From assembly GCA_900316385.1 (NCBI GenBank), contig ONCP01000001.1:215431-279430 (forward strand): a DNA stretch of 64,000 nucleotides, written 5' to 3'. The translations under genes and the position numbers were made by a program. Positions 45,999 to 54,366 of this stretch are shown here, piece after piece. Position 1 is the first letter of the stretch; every line of letters begins with the position of its first letter. Below the pieces are notes generated by a model. It was not told where the DNA came from. It was given only the letters and a program-made list of their open reading frames with translations, and made no database searches. This stretch comes from an uncultured Eubacteriales bacterium. Lineage in GTDB: Bacteria > Bacillota > Clostridia > Oscillospirales > Acutalibacteraceae.

Positions 45999-47669
45999 GT
46001 CACTGATAACACGGACAGCAAACTTCTTATCTTTTGTGTTTTTGCTTTGCTGATTTTGCTCTTTTTCAAGATTGTCGTTGCCAATGTGCAGAATGTGGTC
46101 GATGTCGTCTTTCAGCTTGATATGAATGTGGTCTTCGTAAACCGTTATCGTTTCGATCAGCAGTTCAAGGTCGTTTTTCTCTAACTTTTCCTTGTTCAGT
46201 ATCTCGTCGAATAAGTCGATCGCAAGCTGTGCCGTGCGGTTCGCGTTGACGACGGTGTTGTGTTTGTCGTAGGTCATCTTGATTTGATTTTCAAGCCCTT
46301 CAATCCGTTCGTCGCACTCTGCAATCAGTTCATCGTATGTTTCCTGTATATCGTTTTCCTGATTCGGCTTTCTGGCAATGTCACGCGCGCATTGCCGTAT
46401 GAGAGCCTTTTTTTCTGCCTTGCTGTCGGCAATCATTTCTTCGAGCTGTTCGAGCGTGGTGTTGGTCGTTTTTATATGGCTTTCTTCCTCGGCGATTGTT
46501 TCCTGCAGCTTTTCTATCATTTCCGAGGAAGTGTCGCGTACCATTTGCAGATACGCTTTCACGATCGCGTCGAGCGTGTCCGCGCGAACATGATGGCTGG
46601 TGCAGCCCTTCAGCCCTCGCTTGTGGTATTCCCCGCAGCGGTAGCCCTCTTTGAGGTCGCTTCGTGTAAGCGGAAACATCGGACTGCCGCAGTCGCCGCA
46701 CTTGATTAAGCCGGAGTAAGCGTTCGGATATTTCTTGATACCGCGGTAGTTGTTTCTGGTTCGTTCCTTCATACCGTTTTGTGCTGTGGCAAACACGCGG
46801 TAGTCGATAATCGGCTCGTGATTTTTGAGGAAGATAATGTGGTCGCTCTCGTCGCACTTGATGTCCTGACCGTTGATTTTCTTGCGTGTGTATTTTCCTT
46901 GGCGCAGTGTGCCGATGTAGAAATCATTTGTCAGCATTCCCTGAATCGTGGCAATGCTCCATCGCGGCTTTGCTTTGATATGACATTCCTCTCCGCGCGC
47001 TTCCTTTCGGGCGCGTTCGTTCATTCTCGGTGTGGGAATGTGCTGCTCGGTCAGGTAGTTGGCAATCCGCTTGTAGCCCCAGCCTTGATTATACAATTCA
47101 AACACCTTTCTCACGACTACCGCTTCGGTCGGTTCGATCTCAAACGCCATCGTTTTGGAGTTGGTGATCACATAGCCGTAGGGGACAGAGCAGATCCATT
47201 TGCCGTCCTGCTGGCGGCGGCGTATGACGTTGCGCACCTTTTTGGAAGTGTCGGTGACCGGCATTTCGTTCATGAAGAAGTAGATTTGTATTCGCAGCCA
47301 ATCATCGTTGGTGGGGTAGTCAATGTTGTCACCGATAGCGATGATTCTGATTCCCTCATCGCGCAGGGCTTCCAGCTCCACCAAACCCGCGCCGTTTCTT
47401 CGGGAGAATCGCGAGAGATCTTTGATAATTAGAATGTCATATTGATTTCGGAACAGTTTTCGCCGCATTTTCTGATAGCCCTCGCGCTGTTCAAAGGTGT
47501 AGCCGCTCTTGTCTCTGTCCTCGTAGAAGTCGAGCTCCGCGTTCGGAAAGTTGGTTTTTACATAGTCCTCGATGATCGCCTTTTGGTTTTCGATAGAGGT
47601 GTTTTCCTTGTTCAGCTCGTCATCCACCGAGATGCGGCAGTAGGCAGCAATGTAGAATTTTTCAGTCAT
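45546..47669 (-). CDS. Large serine recombinase fused in frame to the SpoVT C-terminal region
   Basis: The first 557 residues are a large serine integrase. It has a resolvase catalytic domain with the nucleophile Ser14 in YCRIS and the IIKDLSRFSRRN segment, a recombinase domain (GYKRIANYLTE), and a zinc ribbon KCGDCGSPMF...CTSHHV (about 334-370). A coiled coil and a DDIDHILHIGND segment near 530-545 follow. From residue 558 (GDPLEIYTATDGEVIFKKYS) to the end, the protein is instead the C-terminal 150 residues of SpoVT. The fusion is the left junction of the element. Start ATG 47669 follows GGAGACG. A possible promoter, TGGATA (47728-47723) and TACAAT (47705-47700), lies upstream. Confidence 0.9.
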   Translation of the reverse strand: MTEKFYIAAYCRISVDDELNKENTSIENQKAIIEDYVKTNFPNAELDFYEDRDKSGYTFEQREGYQKMRRKLFRNQYDILIIKDLSRFSRRNGAGLVELEALRDEGIRIIAIGDNIDYPTNDDWLRIQIYFFMNEMPVTDTSKKVRNVIRRRQQDGKWICSVPYGYVITNSKTMAFEIEPTEAVVVRKVFELYNQGWGYKRIANYLTEQHIPTPRMNERARKEARGEECHIKAKPRWSIATIQGMLTNDFYIGTLRQGKYTRKKINGQDIKCDESDHIIFLKNHEPIIDYRVFATAQNGMKERTRNNYRGIKKYPNAYSGLIKCGDCGSPMFPLTRSDLKEGYRCGEYHKRGLKGCTSHHVRADTLDAIVKAYLQMVRDTSSEMIEKLQETIAEEESHIKTTNTTLEQLEEMIADSKAEKKALIRQCARDIARKPNQENDIQETYDELIAECDERIEGLENQIKMTYDKHNTVVNANRTAQLAIDLFDEILNKEKLEKNDLELLIETITVYEDHIHIKLKDDIDHILHIGNDNLEKEQNQQSKNTKDKKFAVRVISDGDPLEIYTATDGEVIFKKYSPVGEMSVFAGQYADVLSRISDLPTIITDRDHVIAAAGVSKREYLERRITSALENYMENRRSYRSEPTEAAGVEPVEGIERSAAVIYPIIAAGDVSGSVVMLKNENNKQPTETEVKLAQSAAAFLGKQMEE
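45985..46015. other. Left attachment junction (attL) of the element within spoVT
   Basis: The switch from recombinase to SpoVT similarity occurs at the GGT GAC CCG codons of GDPLEIY, at about 45998. For a serine integrase the crossover is a two-base core in a short common sequence, so the true core is expected in this stretch. It cannot be fixed without the right end or an empty site. Confidence 0.6.
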
Positions 47670-47781
47670 ATAATCGTCTCCGATACCTTTATTGACAACA
47701 TTGTATCACACAGTTTTTTGAATATCCAGACAATAATCGCAGGTAAATAATGGTATGTACTCGGGCGGCTTGCGCCCAAAT

Positions 47782-48024
47782 TTACGCCGAGAGCTTCTCG
47801 GCAACAGCCCTGCGGTTTTGTTTCATCAGACAGTATAAGCTGTCCTTCAAGTCGTCCTCGCCGGATTCCACCACAACAGAAAGATAAGAAAGCAATTTCA
47901 GGGCTTGCGTGCTGTCCTCAATTTCTTTCATTAATTCTCCGTCGGCAGTTTCCTGACGGCTCAGATAAAACAAAACCAGCTTCGGTTTTTCTTTTACCTC
48001 GATTCTGATAGTTTGTCACCTCAT
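47782..48024 (-). pseudogene. Small element gene with an early stop codon
   Basis: An ATG at 48024, well placed before AGG, is followed by an in-frame TGA as third codon. The same frame then reads on to 47782 (QTIRIEVKEKPKLVLFYLSR and so on, about 77 codons). The protein part is compact and plausible, with an EVKEKPKLVLFYLSRQE start, so it appears to be a once-coding small gene inactivated by one nonsense change. A shorter product could begin at a TTG at 47973. No function is known. It precedes the recombinase gene. Confidence 0.45.
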
Positions 48025-48054
48025 GGATATTATTTCCTATAATAATTCAAATAA

Positions 48055-48463
48055 TCACAATCCTTTCTGCCAGTTGTCGGCTTCGTCAAATGTAAATATA
48101 CCGTTCGTTTTCTTGACTTCCTTAACGCACTCGCCACGTAAGGAGTTGAGCACTTGCTTATCTACGCATTGATTGCGGCGACAACATTCATAGTGATGGC
48201 AAGCTCTACCGCAATTTTGAAGAGCAATCTGCTGATTCTGTCATCACTTGCTTTGATTAATTTCTTCAATGTTTCTCTCAAGACAGTGGAGAGAAACGGT
48301 TCGTTCGAATTCATTTCAAATATCCGCAGTAAAAATTCACTGCATTTTCAATGAACTCGCTTTTCTTTTGACAGTTATCTTCGCGGTAGTTCTCCTCGAC
48401 TTTTTCAAATGTGGAGTGTTTCATCCACAAAGTAAACCTTTCCTTTTTGTCCTCGTTGTTCAT
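48055..48463 (-). pseudogene. Small element protein gene broken by two frameshifts
   Basis: ATG 48463 has an excellent RBS, GGAGG, six bases away, and begins MNNEDKKERFTLWMKHST. The frame stops at 48311 after 50 codons. A second frame (48314 to 48162) continues with EPFLSTVLRETLKKLIK and a helical part, then stops. A third frame to 48055 gives CVKEVKKTNGIFTFDEADNW. Together they read like one protein of about 133 residues. From memory, such proteins (possibly ribbon-helix-helix type) precede serine recombinases in clostridial elements. The ATGA at the first junction could also mean two coupled genes, but the second break argues for decay. Confidence 0.55.
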
Positions 48464-48828
48464 TCAAAACCTCCATTTCTTGCGTTTACGTCAGCCAAAG
48501 CGCTGTCTGCTTTCGGCTTAATTGCTGAGTTATTCGGCGTTTTTTTTCTTGTAAAGCGCCGACAAAAGCGTTAAGCCCCATAATTGACGCACAGTTTTTC
48601 AAAATCCAAAACCCCGAAAAACGGCTTAACAGTCGGCATTGCCGGCTGATGTGATTCGTCCGGCGCCCCAAATAGGCGTCGGGCTTTCTCCTGCTTACTT
48701 TTCGACCAAGCAGGTATACGCTGGATTTTGAAAAAATAAACTATGCTTTTCTCTTCTTCTGCTGTACCCATGTATAGTTCTATGGGTATAGTTATTTGTT
48801 AAGCAGAGTTTACAGTAGGTGCAGTAAT
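48464..48828. other. 365-base stretch with no recognised gene
   Basis: This gap between the decayed gene and the HTH gene has an open frame of 66 codons on the minus strand (48771 to 48571, containing KPFFGVLDFEKLCVNYGA), which I do not recognise and which lacks a good RBS. Short inverted repeats occur near 48635-48650 and 48768-48790. It may be remnant DNA or regulatory sequence of the element. Confidence 0.3.
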
Positions 48829-49128
48829 CTATGCAGCATTCTCCAAGAGCACAGTGACCTTATAAAGATTGGTTGTGTTGCTGCCGTTCATTCTTTTTCT
48901 GTTCTGCAAGTCAATCAAACTAAGATTTTGCAAACTCGCCAATGCTTTGTCGACCGTTCTCAATGTGATACAGCATTCCTTCGCAATCAACTTGCGCGAT
49001 GGAAAACAAGTGTGCGTTTCGTTGTCCTTATGCCGCACCAGACAACTGTACACAATGAAGTCGCGCGGCTTCAATTCTAAATCAAAAATCTTATTCGGTA
49101 ACATAAAATAGTCCTTATGCTTTTTCAC
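48829..49128 (-). CDS. Helix-turn-helix protein, replication-initiator-like
   Basis: This 99-residue protein has a winged-helix or HTH_36-type pattern. FMLPNKIFDLELKPRDFIVYSCL resembles the N terminus of plasmid and phage replication proteins. THTCFPSRKLIAKECCITLRTVDKALASL (about 40-68) is the helix-turn-helix. It has no other domain, so it may be a regulator or a truncated initiator. It starts with GTG after GAGGTG and diverges from the DUF6076 gene, with overlapping promoters. Confidence 0.65.
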   Translation of the reverse strand: MKKHKDYFMLPNKIFDLELKPRDFIVYSCLVRHKDNETHTCFPSRKLIAKECCITLRTVDKALASLQNLSLIDLQNRKRMNGSNTTNLYKVTVLLENAA

Positions 49129-49169
49129 TTCAACACCTCATTCATATATTTTCGAACGTCCGTATTATC

Positions 49170-49197
49170 ATTATAACGGGGATTGACAGAATTTCAA
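49170..49197 (-). promoter_or_regulatory. Promoter of the HTH gene
   Basis: On the minus strand, TTGAAA (49197-49192) and TATAAT (49175-49170) have a 16-base spacer and overlap the divergent promoter at 49183. Confidence 0.6.
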
Positions 49198-49211
49198 TAG
49201 TTTTGTACAAT
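49183..49211 (+). promoter_or_regulatory. Promoter of the DUF6076 gene
   Basis: A consensus TTGACA (49183-49188) and TACAAT (49206-49211) have a 17-base spacer, 66 bases before the ATG. It shares about 15 bases with the opposing promoter, so the HTH protein could control both. Confidence 0.7.
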
Positions 49212-49277
49212 ATAAATTAGACACAGTTAAATTGTTAATTTATCAAAGAATTTGCATTGTACAAAAGAGGTGCGCTG

Positions 49278-50630
49278 ATGGATTTGAATAACTACGAATT
49301 ATCCGACTACGAAGAGTATTTGCTAAAGAGAACCGGAACGGAAAATGTTTCGTTTACAGATGGTATGGTTTACGCGACCTACCATCCGGAAAACAACACA
49401 ACCGAGTTGATGAAAACCAATGATGATGAATTTGTCGCTCTCTATATCGAAGCAGAGGAGCAGGTGAAGCCTTTGCAGATAAACAGTACTGATGATAATT
49501 CGGAATGGTTGGATTGTATTCGATTTTCTGTCAATTCAACAGAGATTGACGAGTTTGAAAAAGTATTCTACGAACACCACTCCGACATTAAACCACAGCA
49601 GAAAAACAATCCGCTGAGCGGTAGCGTAGTTGCTGTTCCGTTAGGCGAGGCTCTGTTTGAATTTATGTACGCCGATTTCGACTCGCTGTATGATGAGGTA
49701 AAATTCAGATTGTACAAATATGATGAGGTTGAACTGCCGGATGTTGACAGCGATATGCTGGACAACATCAACCGGTTCCTACCTTACCGCGCGTATAAGG
49801 AATTGATAAATAATCTTGCGTTCGGTTCAACCGCTTCCGCGTTGTTTCCTCCAAGCATAAAAAACGGCGTTGATATTTTAGAAGCGATGGATGACTATTA
49901 TCAATATTTGAAAACGCTGCAACAGGAATATAAGGAGGTTTTGGAGTTTTGTTTTGATACCAAGTTCCATCCTGATGTGTTAGGGGAGATGAACCCTGCC
50001 GTGCGTTATTATCTCTACCGCAAGATAAAGAAAATGCCGCCCTTCGTTGAGTTCAACGAAGAGCAGCGATTGATTATGGGAGATAAGAAAACCTCAGCAG
50101 ATTATGATCCGCTCGTGCTTGCCGATTTTGCTCGCGAGCATAACATCGACGCGTACACCTTGATGTATTTCCACAACTACGACCATAATCCGGTTATCCG
50201 TTACCGTTGCGAGAGCTTGCACGAGTTTTTGGAGTTAGAGCTTAACAAACTGATCGAGTATGGCGTAAATCTGAAACGCTGCGAACGCTGCGGACAGTTC
50301 TTTATAATCAAAGGTAACTATGACGCGCGGTATTGTAATCGTATACATTTCGGTGAGATACGCACCTGCCGCGACCTCGCTGCCGAGGAAAACTATAAAA
50401 ATAAAATGGCAGAGGACAAAGCCCTGCCAATTTATCGAAAATATTACCGCCGCTATTCCGCACGAGTGAAGGTCAATCAAATCAAGCAGCCTGACTTTAA
50501 GAAATGGAAATACGCAGCCCTAACCATGCGCGACGACTGCTCCAACGGCAAAATCACGGTCGAGGAATATATCGACTGGAACGAGACGTATTTCCCCAAC
50601 CGAAAGCGAAAGGGCGAGCAAAATACATAA
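49278..50630 (+). CDS. DUF6076 family protein with a C-terminal zinc motif
   Basis: This 450-residue protein of mobile elements is of unknown function. The N-terminal 300 residues are acidic and have no recognised motif. The C-terminal 120 residues have a likely zinc site, CERCGQFFIIKGNYDARYC followed by RTCRDLAAEEN, then a basic helical tail ending KWKYAALTMRDDCSNGK and a WNETYFPNRK segment. The start is taken at ATG 49278, with AGAGG seven bases upstream; an in-frame TTG at 49257 has no RBS. The family assignment is from memory. It could be an accessory or regulatory gene of the element. Confidence 0.6.
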   Translation: MDLNNYELSDYEEYLLKRTGTENVSFTDGMVYATYHPENNTTELMKTNDDEFVALYIEAEEQVKPLQINSTDDNSEWLDCIRFSVNSTEIDEFEKVFYEHHSDIKPQQKNNPLSGSVVAVPLGEALFEFMYADFDSLYDEVKFRLYKYDEVELPDVDSDMLDNINRFLPYRAYKELINNLAFGSTASALFPPSIKNGVDILEAMDDYYQYLKTLQQEYKEVLEFCFDTKFHPDVLGEMNPAVRYYLYRKIKKMPPFVEFNEEQRLIMGDKKTSADYDPLVLADFAREHNIDAYTLMYFHNYDHNPVIRYRCESLHEFLELELNKLIEYGVNLKRCERCGQFFIIKGNYDARYCNRIHFGEIRTCRDLAAEENYKNKMAEDKALPIYRKYYRRYSARVKVNQIKQPDFKKWKYAALTMRDDCSNGKITVEEYIDWNETYFPNRKRKGEQNT

Positions 50631-51229
50631 CGACCGCAAATCCGCCCCTCTCGCCGCCACAAACCGCCAACACCCGATTTTCATTGCTTCCAGCAGTACG
50701 AATACGCCAATCCAAAACGCGCCACACAGCCCATTTCTCGCGATTTGTAGGTGGAGCAGATTTTGCACATAGTTATTGAAGGATTACAGGAAAAACAACA
50801 AGCAGACAGTGAGCGATTGGGGTTCCAAATCACTGCTGCAAGTTTCGTAATGTAATAACGAATTATATACTCGTATGCTTTAGCATAATTACTTCCGTTA
50901 TCAATAGTAATTTCATGAGATATAGTTTTAGTATTATAACTTTTCAAAAATGCTCGTTGTGCTCACCGTTATGTCAAGCGATACATAATATCATTAGTTA
51001 TTTACAGAGTCCATTAGACACTATTCTTTGTTAGTTGTTTCTGAATAAAATGGAAAATAATGGGATATTGTATTGAATTAGCACTATAAAAATGATAAAA
51101 TAGTAAGTGGTAATGTCTTAGGTATTAATCCTACTAGCAAAATCAAGTCAGAATTTTTTTTATTGTCGTTGGGTTTTGTTTTGGCTAGAAATGTTATGAA
51201 TAATTAATCTCGTAATTTGGAGGTAGAAT
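50631..51229. other. 600-base gap before the defence locus
   Basis: The gap holds no clear gene. A 34-codon frame (50751 to 50855, with HIVIEGLQEKQQADSERLGF) looks coding-like but has no RBS and may be a gene remnant. The GC content drops across the gap, and the last part contains the dptF promoter. It marks the border between the recombinase part and the AT-rich defence cargo. Confidence 0.4.
51073..51101 (+). promoter_or_regulatory. Promoter of dptFGH
   Basis: TTGAAT (51073-51078) and TAAAAT (51096-51101), 17 bases apart, lie about 130 bases before dptF. Confidence 0.5.
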
Positions 51230-52978
51230 ATGGTTTGTAGTTTTGTTGAAGAACTTAGTAAACTAAGAAAGCTATCAGTCGAGTCTGTCGAAAATATAGA
51301 CTCATTCAGTTCATTTAAGGAATACCTTCATGTAGTGCGTCCGGTAGAGGATGAATTGCGCTTGCTGTTGAAAAGAGTGAACGAAGAAAATAAAAAGTGT
51401 TTAGTTTTGCTTTGTGGCAGTGCTGGTGATGGAAAGTCGCACTTGATGTCTTATTTGAGCCATGTTGATCCAGAAGGTTTGCTCAATTCGTTTGAGGTAT
51501 ACAATGATGCGACTGAGAGTAGTGCTCCGACGCTGACTTCGATTGATACATTATCTGAGAAACTAGCTCCGTTTAACGACGCAAATGCGTTAATTGATGA
51601 CGGCTACAAAATGATTTTAGCAATTAACCTGGGAACACTAAATAATTTCATAGAATCAGAAAAAGGAAAGGCATTTTCAAGCCTTAAGAAATATGTGGAG
51701 ACAAACGAAATATTCTCTTCTTATACCCAACGGTACGCTTACCAGGAAAATAGCGTATTTCAGCATGTTAGCTTTGCTGATTATCAGGTTTTTACGCTAA
51801 AGGAAAATGGAGTAGGTACTGATTTTCTAGTAAAGCTTATTGGAAAAATCTTTTTACCTGTTGATGAGAATCCTTTTTATCAGGCGTATAAAAAGAATGA
51901 AAACTGTTCTCTTTGTCAAAGATGTCCTGTTAGACATAATTACGAGTTTTTGTCGCATCCGGAACATCAAAATGCGGTTATTCGTAAAATTGTAGAGACC
52001 GTTATTAAAGATAAAGCAATAGTATCTACACGCGATATCCTCAATCTGATTTATGATATTATGGTACACCCTGAATTTGACTTTAATATCATGTGTGCAA
52101 CCGCTGCATCCGAAGTAAAATTTATAACTAAGTATATCCAGTACACAACACCGATGCTCTTATATGAGTTTAATGATATTTCTCCTCTTATTAATTGTAT
52201 TCGACAACACGATATCTTGAAAGATAGGCAGGAGGAGATGGACGTTTCAACAACCCGATTCCATTCTCTTGAAAACATATATGAGACTTTTTCCGAAGCG
52301 ACAAAGAATACGTCATATGAAAGGCTAAATGAAATAACAAGAATCGCTGTCTTGGGAGGTATTAAACCTGACTTAAAAAAACTCGTTTATAGGTTTATAG
52401 TTAGAACTAAAGAGTTTATAGGAGATTATGAATTAAGTCAATATAAACAACGATTTGCTGAGTATATCAAGTATTTATATTATCAGCATAGCGGACAGGA
52501 GAAACAACTGAAAAAGCTATATGAATCTACCAAAAAAGCAATTATGTCTTGGGATGGTCAGTTCGATAGTGATAGCGTTTGTATTGACGATTCAAACGAG
52601 AGTTTTTGGATCACTGAACAACTGATGCTGCAACCTTCTATATTCAAACCCAAATCAGTAAATGAAGAAGAAATACAACGGTTCTCGACAAATATCAGAA
52701 TTAGGTTGAAAAAGAAAGATGGTAGTGATCTTGAAACCGCAGAGATCGATATGGACTATGCATTGTTTGAAATGATTGCTGATATGCGTGAAGGATATCG
52801 TCCGACTGTTCAGGATAAAAATAGGCATACAGATTTCGTTAGTTTTGTACAGCGATTAATAGAGTTCGGTAATAAAGGAACTCGGATTGAACTTATACCT
52901 AAAGACTGTGAGAAAAATATAAAGATTGTATTTGAGCAGAATGATTTCGGCTATGAATTTAGGGTGGTGCGAGCATGA
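51230..52978 (+). CDS. dptF: Phosphorothioation-dependent restriction protein DptF
   Basis: DptF (DndF) is one of three proteins that restrict DNA lacking phosphorothioate marks. The 582 residues include a Walker A motif CGSAGDGKSHL near residue 65, an N-terminal DSFSSFKEYLHVVRPVEDEL segment typical of DptF, and a CSLCQRCP cysteine motif near 225, perhaps for zinc. It is probably a P-loop ATPase acting on DNA with DptG and DptH. The start has GGAGGT seven bases upstream. It overlaps dptG by four bases (ATGA). Confidence 0.9.
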   Translation: MVCSFVEELSKLRKLSVESVENIDSFSSFKEYLHVVRPVEDELRLLLKRVNEENKKCLVLLCGSAGDGKSHLMSYLSHVDPEGLLNSFEVYNDATESSAPTLTSIDTLSEKLAPFNDANALIDDGYKMILAINLGTLNNFIESEKGKAFSSLKKYVETNEIFSSYTQRYAYQENSVFQHVSFADYQVFTLKENGVGTDFLVKLIGKIFLPVDENPFYQAYKKNENCSLCQRCPVRHNYEFLSHPEHQNAVIRKIVETVIKDKAIVSTRDILNLIYDIMVHPEFDFNIMCATAASEVKFITKYIQYTTPMLLYEFNDISPLINCIRQHDILKDRQEEMDVSTTRFHSLENIYETFSEATKNTSYERLNEITRIAVLGGIKPDLKKLVYRFIVRTKEFIGDYELSQYKQRFAEYIKYLYYQHSGQEKQLKKLYESTKKAIMSWDGQFDSDSVCIDDSNESFWITEQLMLQPSIFKPKSVNEEEIQRFSTNIRIRLKKKDGSDLETAEIDMDYALFEMIADMREGYRPTVQDKNRHTDFVSFVQRLIEFGNKGTRIELIPKDCEKNIKIVFEQNDFGYEFRVVRA

Positions 52979-54366
52979 AATATAGACTAAGTATAGAATC
53001 CTTTGATAAATCTTTTGCGGTTAAAGAGGATGGGAGAAAGCTCACTCATTATAGCGGAAATCGTTTCAAGCTGTTCCCGTTTATTGCGAACAACAATAGC
53101 GTTCCGGTATATGATTTGGGTTCAATAGTAGGTAGATATATAAGTCAAGTCGAAAAGATCAATCCTCAACAGATTACAGTTGAAGAACTAACTGCAAGAC
53201 TTATGGAAGATACGGAAATTGCTCCAGGAGCGGAGGAGTTGTTTCAACAAGTTGTAAAGAGTAATTGCTTTGATCGGAACGGAAAAATTCGTTCTAATAA
53301 CTTAAGAATGATTACGCAGATTCCTTGCGAAGAGTCCAGTGCTCGTAAAGTTGCCGATTATTTAGTTGACGTTCTTGGTGATGAGGAGATCCTTAAGATC
53401 AGTGTTGATCGCGCAACTGCTATACTAGAAGAACAAAGCAACGTGTTGGAAAAGTTCATTATTTCAAAACTTGATCCAAAACCATTACCTCCAAGAGATA
53501 CAGCGACTTATCAACGGATTACCAATGCATTACACAAAAAATACGAAGAAGACTTTGAGTACGTTCTTGGGTCAAGAAACAGAATAAGTGATTATTTAAT
53601 ACCATTATTGGAGTTTTATTACTTTACGTATACAGCTCAAGCAATTCTACAACTTAATCGTTTCCTTGCAGGTGATCGTGATAATTGTATACCTCTCTAT
53701 TTTTGTTTGGACTGGGAAAAGACAAGCTTAAATCGTCTCTGCTACACACAAGGCTGGGGAATGCTTCAGGAAAAAACAAAAAGCATTTTTGCTCATGCTA
53801 TGGTGCATAAAATTTTAAATCAAACTGAAGAAGATTATGGTCCTGTTGATTATATCACACTTGACGAATTAGCACAAGAAGAGGGTGAGGATCATCGCAT
53901 TGCTGAGGAGATTAAAGTGTTAACTGAACGATATCGTAACGCTATCCCAGATTGCCCTAAAATGAAAGAACTTAGAAGACAATATTCAGCTAAAAGTGAA
54001 ACAGCAGCAGAAGTGCGGTTTCTTTTTGAGAGTGTCAGAACGCAATTTGAAAACACATCTCGAAATCGAGTCTATACCGCATATGCAGATAAATTCTCGG
54101 AGTACGTTAAGAAGTATTTAAAACGTCGCGGAAGAAGCGGAATGATGTTGAATCTTACTGAAGAAACTCTGATATTCTTAACTAAAGTTTGTATTAAGGA
54201 TCAAGAGATGATGCGCTTGAATGATGTTTTTAATGAGTTTGAGTTGCGCGGAGTATACTTGGATAATATATCCAAGGAGCAAGTAATGCGTTATTATGAG
54301 AAGCTTAATTTAATCGAAAAGAAGAGCGACAGTGGGGATGCACAATATGTTAAACGAATTCTATAA
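52975..54366 (+). CDS. dptG: Phosphorothioation-dependent restriction protein DptG
   Basis: DptG (DndG) is required with DptF and DptH for restriction; its biochemical role is not known. The 463-residue protein starts MKYRLSIESFDKSFAVKEDG and shows no classic enzyme motif. A basic and helical C-terminal half (for example FSEYVKKYLKRRGRSGMM near 380) may bind DNA or partners. The call rests on the family-like N terminus and its fixed place between dptF and dptH. Both ends overlap neighbours, so the three genes are translationally coupled. Confidence 0.88.
   Translation: MKYRLSIESFDKSFAVKEDGRKLTHYSGNRFKLFPFIANNNSVPVYDLGSIVGRYISQVEKINPQQITVEELTARLMEDTEIAPGAEELFQQVVKSNCFDRNGKIRSNNLRMITQIPCEESSARKVADYLVDVLGDEEILKISVDRATAILEEQSNVLEKFIISKLDPKPLPPRDTATYQRITNALHKKYEEDFEYVLGSRNRISDYLIPLLEFYYFTYTAQAILQLNRFLAGDRDNCIPLYFCLDWEKTSLNRLCYTQGWGMLQEKTKSIFAHAMVHKILNQTEEDYGPVDYITLDELAQEEGEDHRIAEEIKVLTERYRNAIPDCPKMKELRRQYSAKSETAAEVRFLFESVRTQFENTSRNRVYTAYADKFSEYVKKYLKRRGRSGMMLNLTEETLIFLTKVCIKDQEMMRLNDVFNEFELRGVYLDNISKEQVMRYYEKLNLIEKKSDSGDAQYVKRIL

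Noticed and set aside
48154-48354. Plus-strand hydrophobic frame of 66 codons
   Set aside because: It is antisense to the decayed small gene, whose pieces on the minus strand have a strong RBS and coding character.
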